Assembly: GCF_900110705.1 (NCBI RefSeq) | Contig: NZ_FOEJ01000002.1 | Location: forward strand, 186,001-250,000 | Direction of reading: 5' to 3' | Source: Loktanella sp. DSM 29012 | GTDB taxonomy: Bacteria > Pseudomonadota > Alphaproteobacteria > Rhodobacterales > Rhodobacteraceae | DNA: 64,000 nt | In this document: positions 19,801-27,414 of the stretch, one piece after another | Layout of the letters: every line of letters starts with the position of its first letter | Numbering within the stretch: the first letter of the stretch is position 1 | Notes under the pieces: model-generated | Database searches by the model: none | The model's input: the letters and a program-made list of their open reading frames with translations, nothing else | Told to the model about the DNA's origin: nothing | Program-made: the position numbers and the translations under genes

Positions 19801-19955
19801 TGGTCGATGCCCTCGTTGATGCGCAGCCGCAGGCCCGATTTGTCGTCCTGTCATCCCACGACCGCCAGCATATCGACACGCGGATCAGCCTGTCGCTGAC
19901 GAAATCACGTAAATGCGTCGAACAGGTCGTCATGCAACTGCGTGACGTCGCCTAA
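16818..19955 (+). CDS. CHASE/PAS hybrid sensor histidine kinase with receiver
   Basis: A 1045-residue inner-membrane sensor. Membrane span 1 is at residues 9-27, a periplasmic CHASE-type domain at about 45-270 (NLPAVSGIGLIQPV, FEVNRYTAAVNAR) and span 2 at about 293-315. Three PAS-like domains follow (about 335-435, 445-555, 565-690, the second ending with a PAC motif). HisKA has VSHELRTPLTS with phospho-acceptor His706, then an ATPase domain with N-box NLLSNACKYA and G-box GTGLGLNIS. The C-terminal receiver starts ILHLEDDKD and accepts at Asp984 (IIDWEL). It has no Hpt of its own; a separate Hpt gene lies at 21571. AAGGGG precedes the start. Confidence 0.92.
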   Translation: MQTSIRQLAIPVTIALTIFTTWLTYDLASKRTATAFESITADSETAILQRLAAVALALDGVAGLLNASDDVTQQDWVDYVNSLDISRNLPAVSGIGLIQPVNRDNLTEFLNAARQDNVGELVIHPIRERSEKMVIRHIEPYEPNAKARGLDIAFEVNRYTAAVNARNHGMTKLTGPLVLVQGGNDQVGFLMLRPRYAVGMPRETLMERRAAFVDWVYAPIFAENLLTGLTAGQDQMFNITIYDSADSDTPIFGQHASEEAAYSRSASLRVFGRQWNIVWASTPQFSQAQGHHVAWLVLAGGAFITLLLIGYVSAITKSEILANRQIISNEDRNRAIVDNAVFGVLVLNQQGRIISANTAAKALLGMNDDTLEGQRLRDLLTTQGLTNDWTFAEATYALHGGQTLYLELQRNTWRAADGEIRHTVILRDVTAQTESAEKLRKTEARWNLALSGADIGVFDVNLVTQTSIVSDTWRRLMEIDSDVPMDEVQHIFKSRIHPDDIDQLEAADRDCIAGLTPRSISEFRVKFDDGTWRYMKSDAVVVERDAEGNALRLIGAQTDIQAQRDLQDALQASEERIRLAQAHAPVSMVIIDGDGSLTDPNGAMASLTGRSRAELSQMQLSDLFGPAEGAEIVRAVINLQGCTEKTYRGEHKITQPNGEIRWGVVKVSWAPNPNARADLFVMQISDVTQEKEAARIKSEFVATVSHELRTPLTSIKGALGLMSKAGPNAPPRLLDIAQSNVDRLIYLVNDILDLEKIGAGKLDFDIRPQVGVLMAQQAIEQNAPYAERHGVSLRVQDDTRSAMVQADVDRVLQVLTNLLSNACKYAPLGSQVVLGLSRWGSDLRFSVTDLGPGVPDSFRAHIFKPFSQADSSDTRTKGGTGLGLNISRQIVESMGGQIGFDSMPGRTEFWFTCPIADGLAPADIQIVRPKNNMRKRILHLEDDKDFAEILKLSLQDFADVQVVQSLAEVRKAMFDGLFDTVIIDWELKDGDAAEVVDALVDAQPQARFVVLSSHDRQHIDTRISLSLTKSRKCVEQVVMQLRDVA

Positions 19956-20074
19956 CGCCAATTCACGAACATGCACATTAACAGCCATTCTTTAGGCATA
20001 TTTATTTGAAAAATTGATTTGAGGAAACAGCGGCAAATTTACTGCCGTTCATTCCGGAAGAATAGGAAGTATTG

Positions 20075-21160
20075 ATGACGAGTAATTTTTCGACCGTTAC
20101 CGCCCTCGGCTTTGCGGCCCAGGAATATTCCTTTGGATCTTCGTCATTGTTGGACACATTGTCCGATCCGGTCATCGGATTGGCGGCGGACCGCGACACG
20201 ATCATCTACATGAACGCTGCGGCACGCGCTCTGTTTGACGCGACCGAAGTTGGCACCAGAACCCTCACATCAATTCCATTCCAGACCGGTCAGGACGCGC
20301 TGAAGGCCGCGCTTGCAAGACAGCAGACCTCCCGGAGTGAAGCGCATGTCAGCTACGCGGGTCAGCTCTATTGCATCGAATATCAGCGGTGCGGTCTCTA
20401 TGATGGGGCGCCCTTCTTGTTGATCTTGCGCAACCGTCAGGCTGGGTCATCGGGCCTGAGCGATGATTTCGTGGCAACCGTCAGTCACGAGCTGCGCACA
20501 CCGCTCACGTCGGTCAAGGGCGCGCTGGGTATGGCGCTGTCAGGCGCATCCGGCCCGATCACCGACCAGACCCGCAAACTGCTGGATATCGCACATCGCA
20601 ACGTCGGCAGGCTGATGCTGCTGGTCAACGACATCCTGGACCTCGAAAAAATGTCCAGCGGCAACATGACCTTTGACATGGTTCCGACGGATCTGCGCGC
20701 GGTCATCGATGCGGCCTGCGAGGCGAACGCCGATTTCGCCCAAGGCTATGGTGTGAACGTCATCTGTGACATGCCGGATCATCCGGCCATGGCGCTGCTG
20801 GATGCTGATCGCATGCACCAGGTCATGACCAACCTGATCTCGAATGCCTGCAAATTCTCTCACAAGGGTGGCACGATCACCATCGTGCTCTTGACCCAAG
20901 ACGACGGGTCACACCGGATCAATGTCACGGACAGGGGGATCGGAATCCCCGCAGATGCGCTGGAAACGATTTTTGAACGTTTCAATCAGGCAGGATCAAT
21001 TCACCGCAACCGTTCGGGCAGCACGGGGTTGGGTCTGGCCATCGTGAAAACGATCATCGAATCGCATGACGGCAGCATTGCACTGTCCAGCACACAGGAT
21101 CAGGGCACCACCGTGACAATCACACTGGCAGACGCATCGCCAAGCGACGAGGACAAGTAG
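20075..21160 (+). CDS. Soluble PAS sensor histidine kinase
   Basis: A 361-residue kinase with no membrane span: one PAS domain (about 25-115, LSDPVIGLAADRDTIIYMNA), then HisKA with VSHELRTPLTS (His138) and an ATPase domain (NLISNACKFS, DRGIGIP, GSTGLGLAIV). The HisKA region is strikingly close to that of the upstream hybrid kinase (SHELRTPLTSxKGALG, LVNDILDLEK), which points to duplication. The ATG at 20075 has AGGAAG at 5 nt; the TTG immediately before it is too close. A receiver gene follows after 4 nt. Confidence 0.92.
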   Translation: MTSNFSTVTALGFAAQEYSFGSSSLLDTLSDPVIGLAADRDTIIYMNAAARALFDATEVGTRTLTSIPFQTGQDALKAALARQQTSRSEAHVSYAGQLYCIEYQRCGLYDGAPFLLILRNRQAGSSGLSDDFVATVSHELRTPLTSVKGALGMALSGASGPITDQTRKLLDIAHRNVGRLMLLVNDILDLEKMSSGNMTFDMVPTDLRAVIDAACEANADFAQGYGVNVICDMPDHPAMALLDADRMHQVMTNLISNACKFSHKGGTITIVLLTQDDGSHRINVTDRGIGIPADALETIFERFNQAGSIHRNRSGSTGLGLAIVKTIIESHDGSIALSSTQDQGTTVTITLADASPSDEDK

Positions 21161-21164
21161 CATC

Positions 21165-21533
21165 ATGATCAAAATTCTCCACGCCGAAGACGACCCCGAT
21201 ATCCGCGAGATCGCCGAACTCGCGCTGGGAATGTCGGGGCAATTCGAAATCCTGCAATGTGCAGACGGGCAAATGGCCGTGGATCATGCAGCGGATTTCG
21301 CGCCTGATGTCCTCTTGCTGGACGTGATGATGCCGAACATGACCGGACCCGAGGTACTGGCCACCCTGCGCAAGGACCCTGCCTTGTCCGATGTGCCCGC
21401 CATTTTCATGACCGCACGGGTGCAATCCGTCGAAAAGCAGGCCTTGCTGGACCAAGGTGCCGTGGCCGTCATCGCGAAACCCTTTGATCCGATCACATTG
21501 GCAGACGACATAATGGCGGCCCTCAAGGTGTGA
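21165..21533 (+). CDS. Single-domain response regulator (CheY-like)
   Basis: A 122-residue stand-alone receiver. The acidic pair EDD is at residues 8-10, the phospho-acceptor is Asp53 in LLLDVMMPN, the Thr/Ser switch is in FMTAR, and Lys105 is in IAKPFDP. It carries no output domain, so it should signal by protein contact or pass phosphate on. It is 4 nt after the PAS kinase gene, its most likely partner, and convergent with the Hpt gene. Confidence 0.92.
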   Translation: MIKILHAEDDPDIREIAELALGMSGQFEILQCADGQMAVDHAADFAPDVLLLDVMMPNMTGPEVLATLRKDPALSDVPAIFMTARVQSVEKQALLDQGAVAVIAKPFDPITLADDIMAALKV

Positions 21534-21570
21534 GAGGCCGCCACTTTGTCTTTGCTCGGCTTGCAACCGG

Positions 21571-21909
21571 CTAATGTTTGACGAAGCTTTCCGAAATATC
21601 CAGAAACTGGACCAGCACGCGGATCGCCTGCTCTGGGTCGATTTCTTCTGATTTCAACATATGGGCAATCCGTTCCTCGGCGCGTGATGCCTCGCGCCCC
21701 AAACGTTCCAGGCCCAATGTGCCAGCGGTGCCGGCGGTCCGATGCAGATTGGCCTTGGCACGGTCCAACGTCTCGCGGTCATCGCCCGAAACCCCGATCT
21801 GTAGCCCAAGCGATATCAGCTCTGCGTGTCTTTCGCGGTATTCGGTCATGAACCGATCACGCATGCGTTCAATCGCCGCATTCATGGACGACATGGATGA
21901 CTGGTTCAT
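21571..21909 (-). CDS. Hpt-domain phosphotransfer protein
   Basis: A 112-residue all-helical protein with a histidine phosphotransfer site: AKANLHRTAGTAGTLG contains His56 in the H-x-x-x-G arrangement of Hpt domains. It has no kinase or receiver domain. Its ATG overlaps the TGA of the receiver/GGDEF-like gene (21906-21909), so the two proteins are made together. By context it is the missing relay step between the hybrid kinase (Asp984) and a receiver. A longer frame upstream (from 21999) lies inside the neighbouring gene and is not used. Confidence 0.85.
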   Translation of the reverse strand: MNQSSMSSMNAAIERMRDRFMTEYRERHAELISLGLQIGVSGDDRETLDRAKANLHRTAGTAGTLGLERLGREASRAEERIAHMLKSEEIDPEQAIRVLVQFLDISESFVKH

Positions 21910-22880
21910 GCCGAACGCTCCAACATCCAGAACGCGTCCAGATCGCGTTCGCGTTTCTGCGCCTCGGCCTCGGCGTTGGCATGGGCGCGCGACAGGCATT
22001 CGATGGCCTGCTGACCCGGCCGCCAGAACAATCTGACTGCCTCACCGACGCACATGCGCAGATGCAGACGCTCGCCCGTGCTGGCATGCAGATCCATCCG
22101 ATGGATCGACAGGTTCAGCGCATCCGTGAAACGCCGCGCATCCAGACGTGCCCCGTCCTCGAGAATGCAGACGAACGTGCCGCTGCCGACATAGGACAAC
22201 AGCGGATTGAAATGCGCCAATTCATCGCTCAGCGCCTCGGACAGGTCGGCCATCAGGCAGCGAAAATCGAATTCGGACAGCGCGGCAAAGAACCGATCCG
22301 CCTCGCGGAGCGTGACACCTACGACGCTTGAACCGTAGAGCGCGTTCCGCGACAGCTTGGTGATGTAATTTTCCAGCGCGGTCAGGGTGACGACACCATC
22401 GACATCGTGGATTTCAAACGGTTGATACAGCGCGAGAGGACCCGCCGTTTCGCTGACCATGTGACCCGATGGTGTCTGCGTCAGGCGATCATGCGATATC
22501 TCGCGTGACGTGATACGCCAGCTGGCCAGTTCCAACTGTTCGGACAGCTCTGCCACGTCAAACGGTTTGTTGATGTAATCCGTGGCACCGGCGGCAAAGG
22601 CGCGGTCGATGTGATCCTTGTCGGCCATCGCTGTCAGCATCATCACGGGCGACCGGGCAAAACGCGGATCGCGACGGATGTCGCGGCACAATTCGATCCC
22701 GTCACGCCCGGGCATCTGGATATCGACCAGAAAACATTCAATGTCCGGATTGAGATCCATCACCCGCAGCGCATCAGTCGCATCAGTTGCCGTCACCAAC
22801 TGGTGCCCGTCCAGAAAGCCGACGAGGCTGACCAGAAGTTCCAGAATGAACGGATCGTCGTCGACCGCGAGAATTTTCAT
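21906..22880 (-). CDS. Response regulator with degenerate GGDEF-like output domain
   Basis: A 324-residue protein. Residues 1-122 are a receiver with acidic cluster DDD (7-9), acceptor Asp53 (LVDIQMPG), MLTA, and Lys105 (NKPFD). Residues about 155-320 follow the outline of a GGDEF domain: a START of strand-helix, ADRF near 194, and SYVGSGTFVCIL (229-240) where an active enzyme has R-Y-GG-D/E-EF-AVLL. The catalytic GG(D/E)EF is therefore lost, so cyclic-di-GMP synthesis is not expected; binding or signalling through contacts is possible. It is coupled to the downstream Hpt gene. Confidence 0.82.
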   Translation of the reverse strand: MKILAVDDDPFILELLVSLVGFLDGHQLVTATDATDALRVMDLNPDIECFLVDIQMPGRDGIELCRDIRRDPRFARSPVMMLTAMADKDHIDRAFAAGATDYINKPFDVAELSEQLELASWRITSREISHDRLTQTPSGHMVSETAGPLALYQPFEIHDVDGVVTLTALENYITKLSRNALYGSSVVGVTLREADRFFAALSEFDFRCLMADLSEALSDELAHFNPLLSYVGSGTFVCILEDGARLDARRFTDALNLSIHRMDLHASTGERLHLRMCVGEAVRLFWRPGQQAIECLSRAHANAEAEAQKRERDLDAFWMLERSA

Positions 22881-23032
22881 GACTTATACCCCAAAACACA
22901 GGCTTTCCATTTTTTGGAACAACCTAGGATTTCAGTGAACAGGGGAATTAGGTCAAAAAAGTGTTCTGACGCGGGCGATTCTTCGGAACCTCAGGTTGCA
23001 TCGCCAAATCCAGATCAGGTTACCGGCAACTT

Positions 23033-24181
23033 TCAGCCTCGTAGCCTCAACAGCAGATCCAGTGACGGTTCTCCGGTCACGGCCAGTCCGTTGCGCTGCT
23101 GATAGGCCGTGATTGCGGCTCTGGAATTCGCGCCCAACACACCGTCGGCACCTTGTGTATCGAACCCTGCCGCCGTCAGGCGCTGTTGCAGCTCCTTGCG
23201 GGTGTCGCCGGTCAGACCATAGCGGTCGGGCGGGAAACTGCCGCGGATCGGTCCTGCACCGATGATCCGGTCGGACAGATGCCCCACGCCGATCGCGTAA
23301 GAATCGGAATTGTTGTATCGCTTGATCGCGTTGAAATTCGGCCCGACCGCGAATGTCGGACCACCGGCCTGCGGCGTCAGGCGACGCGTTCCGGCTGCGG
23401 CCCCAGGCGACCCGATCTCGCCCCCCCAGGGCTCGCCCCGGCGCCAGCCTGACCGCGCGAGATACGCTGCCGTGCTGGCCAGTGCATCGGTCGGATCCTC
23501 GCCCCATATGTCGCGCCTGCCATCGCCCGTGAAATCAACGGCATATTCCAGATAGGACGTCGGGATAAACTGCGTGTGCCCCATTGCCCCCGCCCAGCTG
23601 CCGGTCATCCGATCGGGTGTAATATCCCCGCTTTGCAGGATCCGCAGCGCGCCAATCAGCTGGCTTTCGAAAAATGCACCGCGACGGCCGTCAAATGCCA
23701 GCGTCGACAAGGCGGAAATCACAGGCACATCGCCACGGCGTTCCCCAAACATGCTCTCCAGCCCCCAGACCGCCGTGACGACATGCGCCTCGACGCCGTA
23801 TCGCGCCTCGATCCGGGCCAACGGATCGCGGTAGCGTGCATAATTGGCGCGCCCCTTGGCGATGCGTTCCTCTGATGCGGCAATCGCCAGATATTCTTCC
23901 AGCGTGCGTGTGAATTCTGTCTGGTTCCGGTCGCGTTCGACCACGTCGGGCAGGAAACCGGTGCGCGCAAATGCCCGGTCCAGTGTCGCCTGCGTGATAC
24001 CCGCGTTGGCGGCACGACCCTGAAAACCGACCACCCAGGCGTCATAGGCCGGATTTGCAACGGCCTGCATGGCGGGTGCAGCCGCCGGACCAGCGATCAC
24101 AGTGCCGCCGCCGCGCCCACCACAGCCCGCGAGCACGCTGGCCAGCGCGCCCAGGGAAAACATTCGTCTGCTCGTCAACAT
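23033..24181 (-). CDS. mltB: Lytic murein transglycosylase, MltB type
   Basis: A 382-residue outer-membrane lipoprotein that cleaves the glycan strands of peptidoglycan. The lipoprotein signal ends with lipobox LAGC (Cys20). The catalytic Glu142 lies in VWGLESMFGERRG, and the family blocks SWAGAMGHTQFIPTSY and FAVGPNFNAIKRYNNSDSYA follow. The last 60 residues are a peptidoglycan-binding domain (LQQRLTAAGFD...VLGANSRAAITAYQ). This domain order (SLT_2 then PG_binding_1) is standard for alphaproteobacterial MltB relatives. Confidence 0.93.
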   Translation of the reverse strand: MLTSRRMFSLGALASVLAGCGGRGGGTVIAGPAAAPAMQAVANPAYDAWVVGFQGRAANAGITQATLDRAFARTGFLPDVVERDRNQTEFTRTLEEYLAIAASEERIAKGRANYARYRDPLARIEARYGVEAHVVTAVWGLESMFGERRGDVPVISALSTLAFDGRRGAFFESQLIGALRILQSGDITPDRMTGSWAGAMGHTQFIPTSYLEYAVDFTGDGRRDIWGEDPTDALASTAAYLARSGWRRGEPWGGEIGSPGAAAGTRRLTPQAGGPTFAVGPNFNAIKRYNNSDSYAIGVGHLSDRIIGAGPIRGSFPPDRYGLTGDTRKELQQRLTAAGFDTQGADGVLGANSRAAITAYQQRNGLAVTGEPSLDLLLRLRG

Positions 24182-24415
24182 GTTCGTCGCCCGTTTCTGG
24201 ATATTTTATCCAACCCTATCGAAACGCGATCCCACAGGTAAGGGCGTCCGATGCCGACCCGCGGATTTCCTCTGACCGTGAAATTCTTTCGTTTTGCCTT
24301 TCGAACGCGGTCCGTTGCGTATGGTGTTCAGGCCCGGACAGACGAGGATACGTCATGCAGGTGAAACAGACACATCGCGGGCCCGCATGTCTGATGGCTG
24401 CACCTAGTTCTGATT

Positions 24416-24649
24416 TCAGCCCCTTTTCCAGGACAGCAAGATCACAATGATGGCACCCGCAAACGTCGCCGCCGTCAGCAGGCCCCAGACCAATCCCGAT
24501 TGTTGCTGGTAGACGACGCCGGACTGGACATCAAAACAGCGCCCCATGGCATCAAAACAGTCACGCCAACGGACATGCATCACATGAAAGAGAAAGGCAA
24601 AGACACCGGACAAGCCAAGCAGACCCAGCGCGACCAGCCTCACGAACAT
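24416..24649 (-). CDS. Small two-span membrane protein, unknown function
   Basis: A 77-residue protein with two hydrophobic segments (about residues 3-25 and 53-73) and a short loop between them that contains two cysteines (DCFDAMGRCFD), likely periplasmic. It ends in a basic WKRG tail. I do not recognise the family. Support for being real: good hydrophobic pattern, full-length frame, and a promoter-like sequence upstream (24688-24716). The ribosome site is weak. Confidence 0.6.
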   Translation of the reverse strand: MFVRLVALGLLGLSGVFAFLFHVMHVRWRDCFDAMGRCFDVQSGVVYQQQSGLVWGLLTAATFAGAIIVILLSWKRG

Positions 24650-25071
24650 GATCTCTGGTGCATTAATGAACCTCTGCGCCTGCTCACCACATACGCCATG
24701 AAAAATAGCCGACCAAAGACAGCCATGTCACGCGGCAACACTTGATCGCTTTGGCCACCATTTTGGGCGCGCAGGCATCGTGGCCCAAATTCACGCAAAC
24801 CCGCAGATCGCATCAGCCGCATCACGCAAAAAAGGCCTCTCACGCGCATGCAGCGCAACCGGATACGCGCAATGCCTACCGACCGACCGCAAGCGTCTGG
24901 CCCACCCACTTTCGATACCGCGACGTCTGACAAGCCAGCCGCCTTGCCAAGCAGATTTCCAATAACAAAGCCTAAGGGTGAACGCATTGAAGCAATCGCA
25001 AACCCAACCGGAACATAACCGACCTAGGCCAAACACGACCCGCTGCATCACAATATTTCGGTAGGTCTAAA
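24650..25071. other. Gene-free stretch of about 420 nt
   Basis: Apart from the promoter-like site at 24688-24716, I see nothing here that I can call. A 115-codon minus frame (24640-24987) is Arg/Cys-rich, has no ribosome site and overlaps the membrane-protein start. Base composition looks somewhat more AT-rich than the neighbours. It may hold the 3' trailer of tRNA-Phe or a small RNA. Confidence 0.5.
24688..24716 (-). promoter_or_regulatory. Candidate promoter of the small membrane protein gene
   Basis: On the minus strand TTGGTC (24711-24716) and TATGTG (24688-24693) are 17 nt apart, about 38 nt before the start codon. Confidence 0.3.
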
Positions 25072-25146
25072 TGGTGCCCAGGGGCGGAATCGAACCACCG
25101 ACACGAGGATTTTCAATCCACTGCTCTACCCCTGAGCTACCCGGGC
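25072..25146 (-). tRNA. tRNA-Phe (anticodon GAA)
   Basis: A 75-nt cloverleaf on the minus strand: acceptor GCCCGGG with CCTGGGC (one G-T pair), D arm GCTC/GAGC, anticodon loop TTGAAAA giving GAA, T arm GGTGG-TTCGATT-CCGCC, and an encoded CCA. The second pair of the anticodon stem is a T-T mismatch. Confidence 0.96.
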
Positions 25147-25223
25147 ACCGGGACGGATATTTCCGTCGGGTAGCGGCGTTCTAGGCAAGGAATGACGGGG
25201 TGTCCAGAGCCTTTTGAAGCGAA

Positions 25224-25397
25224 TTAGTGAGGTTTCTCGGAACCGTCCCAAACATCGTCGTCACCCTGCTCTTCGGGGGCAGCGGGGATGGCATAGGATC
25301 CGCTGAACCAGCGGGCCAGATCGATATCGGCGCAGCGTTTGGAACAGAACGGGCGCATCTTGGGGTCGGTTTCGCGGTCACAGATCGGACAGGCCAT
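25224..25397 (-). CDS. yacG: DNA gyrase inhibitor YacG (zinc-binding)
   Basis: A 57-residue protein, [12 protein letters not shown] at the start, with the YacG zinc site C-x2-C (Cys3, Cys6) and C-x3-C (Cys18, Cys22 in RPFCSKRCADIDLARW), followed by the LARWFSGSYAIP signature. In E. coli YacG binds GyrB and inhibits gyrase. The acidic tail (EEQGDDDVWDG) is usual. Its ATG shares one base with the stop of the RNase E/G gene, so it is coupled to it. Confidence 0.93.
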   Translation of the reverse strand: MACPICDRETDPKMRPFCSKRCADIDLARWFSGSYAIPAAPEEQGDDDVWDGSEKPH

Positions 25398-26416
25398 CAC
25401 GACACCTCGAACGGCAGACGTTCACGTTTGCGCTGCAACTCGAACAGGCCCATCGTGGTCCAGCCCACCAGCGATGTTTCGACCGCGTCAGCACGAAATG
25501 CCGCCCGCAAGGCCTGTTCGACCTGCCTGCGATGCGCCTTGGACATCGGTGCGAAATCAACGGCGATTTGCCCGCCGAAACCACGCAGGCGCAATGCGCG
25601 CGGCAGCAGCCGAGAGGCAGACAGGTTCGCCTTGAGCGCGGCAGCAGGCGAGGTATCGCCGCCGGTGTTCACATCCACTGCGACCAGGGCGCGTGTTGCC
25701 TCGACATACATGGACCCGCCGTCCAGTTCCACGCGTGGCTGGCCCAGGTTGTCGATCTGATCCAGCACACCCAGATCGGCAAAGCTGCCGTCACGGGTGA
25801 CAACCTCGGCCGGGCGGGTCCATTCGCGCCAGGCCAGCGCGTGAGGCCCGTCACCTTCGGTCAGTGCCTCCGGACCGGCACCCTCTGCATCATCCATCAC
25901 GGCCAGGGCCAGATCATGCATCGCCGCGATATCCTCGATGATATCGGACGCTTCGGCACCCTCGCAGGACGACCGCAGAATCAATCCCATGTCGCTGTCG
26001 TAATTTTCCAGCGCGACCAGTTTCAACCTGTCGCGTTCATCATCATCCGCGATCTGGCGCGAGATATTGACCCCCGGTTTTCCGGGCGTGACGATTGCGT
26101 AGCGGCTCTTGAACAGCACCCGGTCCGTGACAGGCACCGCCTTGCCGTCGGTGGCGTAGCCGGTCACCTGAACCAGCATCGGCTGGCCCGGTTTCAGGCC
26201 GCGGCCCTGTCGCAGGAAAGCCGTCTCGCCGTCGGGCAGCCGCAGCATCATGCCGCCCTGCCCCTTGAGCGGGCGGTCGCAGATCGCGCGGAAAATGGCA
26301 CCCGGCCGCGGGGCGTCGACAGCATCGACCAGCAGGTCGTCCAGCTGCCCGTCCACCATCAATGCGGCGGCTTCTGCGCCATTGAAATGATCCAGAACGA
26401 TCGTGCGGCCCTTCAT
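25397..26416 (-). CDS. Ribonuclease E/G family protein (short form)
   Basis: A 339-residue endoribonuclease-like protein. It keeps the catalytic core pattern: the S1/RNase H-like front, ARPxx-less [14 protein letters not shown] (equivalent of the 5'-sensor region), then VDVNTGG with the metal-binding Asp and GGQIAVDF with the second Asp. It stops right after the core: there is no zinc-link CPxC and no small domain, and E. coli RNase G is about 150 residues longer. It probably trims rRNA or other RNAs. The start overlaps the maf stop (ATGA at 26413-26416). Confidence 0.85.
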   Translation of the reverse strand: MKGRTIVLDHFNGAEAAALMVDGQLDDLLVDAVDAPRPGAIFRAICDRPLKGQGGMMLRLPDGETAFLRQGRGLKPGQPMLVQVTGYATDGKAVPVTDRVLFKSRYAIVTPGKPGVNISRQIADDDERDRLKLVALENYDSDMGLILRSSCEGAEASDIIEDIAAMHDLALAVMDDAEGAGPEALTEGDGPHALAWREWTRPAEVVTRDGSFADLGVLDQIDNLGQPRVELDGGSMYVEATRALVAVDVNTGGDTSPAAALKANLSASRLLPRALRLRGFGGQIAVDFAPMSKAHRRQVEQALRAAFRADAVETSLVGWTTMGLFELQRKRERLPFEVS

Positions 26417-27006
26417 CGGGGGTCTCCATAAACGGGATAGCCTGCGGCCATCAGCAACGTGGCGGCCTCGGCCAGCGGCAGGCCGACGACGCCCGTGAAA
26501 CTGCCGTTCAACCAAGGGATAAATGCGCCGGCGGGTCCCTGAATGGCATAACCACCAGCCTTGCCGCGCCAATCATCGGTCGCGAGATAGGCGTCCATTT
26601 CAGCTACAGACAGACGTTTCATGCGCACTGCCGTCTGCACATCCCGCGTCCAGACACGATCACCACGTTTGACCGCCATCGCGGTGATGACGTTGTGGCG
26701 ACGCCCCGACAACAAGGTCAGAAATGCCCGTGCCTCGTCGACATCGGCAGGCTTGCCCATGATCCGCCGGCCAGCGGCGACCGTCGTATCGGCACAAAGC
26801 ACGATGGCATCTTCACCCGCCACGGCATCCACCTTGGCGCGGGCGATGCGCTTGACGTAGTCGCGGGGCAGCTCGCCCGCATGTACGGATTCGTCCACAT
26901 CCGGCGGCAGCACCGCGTCAGGCACCACGCCGATCTGCGCCAAAAGCTCCAGTCGCCGGGGCGAACCAGAGCCGAGGATCAGGCGGGTTTTTGGGGGGTT
27001 TGACAT
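26413..27006 (-). CDS. maf: Maf family nucleotide pyrophosphatase
   Basis: A 197-residue house-cleaning pyrophosphatase that hydrolyses non-canonical nucleoside triphosphates. The motifs are [13 protein letters not shown] (phosphate loop), the E/K/R-rich [21 protein letters not shown], the ADTTV metal site and the [12 protein letters not shown] block near the C-terminus. Length is normal. The gene sits between infA and the RNase gene and reads in the same direction. Confidence 0.93.
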   Translation of the reverse strand: MSNPPKTRLILGSGSPRRLELLAQIGVVPDAVLPPDVDESVHAGELPRDYVKRIARAKVDAVAGEDAIVLCADTTVAAGRRIMGKPADVDEARAFLTLLSGRRHNVITAMAVKRGDRVWTRDVQTAVRMKRLSVAEMDAYLATDDWRGKAGGYAIQGPAGAFIPWLNGSFTGVVGLPLAEAATLLMAAGYPVYGDPR

Positions 27007-27070
27007 AACTTCACCCGTTCATGTGCCGGGTGACGGATGCAGATCGCCCTGCGATCCGCAGACCCGCACG

Positions 27071-27092
27071 GGCCGAAACCGTCGGTTTCGAC
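27071..27092 (-). terminator. Hairpin after infA
   Basis: GGTCGAAACC and GGTTTCGGCC (minus strand) form a 10-bp stem with a 3-nt loop directly after the infA stop. A second, weaker hairpin follows. No U-tract is seen, so termination may be incomplete and read into maf. Confidence 0.45.
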
Positions 27093-27311
27093 CTATTTGA
27101 AACGATAATTGATCCGACCCTTGGTCAGATCGTAGGGGGTCATTTCGACCTGCACCTTGTCGCCAGCGAGGACACGGATGCGGTTCTTGCGCATCTTGCC
27201 AGCCGTATGTGCGATGATCTCATGGCCGTTTTCCAACTCGACCCGGAATGTCGCATTCGGCAGCAGTTCCTTCACGACGCCCGGAAATTCGAGAAGTTCA
27301 TCCTTGGCCAT
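27093..27311 (-). CDS. infA: Translation initiation factor IF-1
   Basis: A 72-residue OB-fold protein, essentially canonical: [47 protein letters not shown] and the ending [13 protein letters not shown]. It binds the A site of the 30S subunit. The start at 27311 has AGGAGA 6 nt upstream; longer in-frame versions are artefacts. The normal neighbour in Rhodobacterales is maf, as here. Confidence 0.98.
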   Translation of the reverse strand: MAKDELLEFPGVVKELLPNATFRVELENGHEIIAHTAGKMRKNRIRVLAGDKVQVEMTPYDLTKGRINYRFK

Positions 27312-27414
27312 GTGGTCTCCTGTGATTGCTTTGCCCCGGTATCCGGGGACCGCGCCTAGATGCGCCCGATTGAACGGGTTTTCAAGGGGAAATACGGGCC
27401 AGAGGCGTGGGACG

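Noticed and set aside
20031-20047. Hairpin CGGCA-N7-TGCCG before the PAS kinase
   Set aside because: The 5-bp stem is too short to call a terminator or regulatory structure.
24640-24987. 115-codon minus frame in the gap before tRNA-Phe
   Set aside because: Arg/Cys-rich, no ribosome site, and overlaps the start of the more convincing membrane-protein gene.
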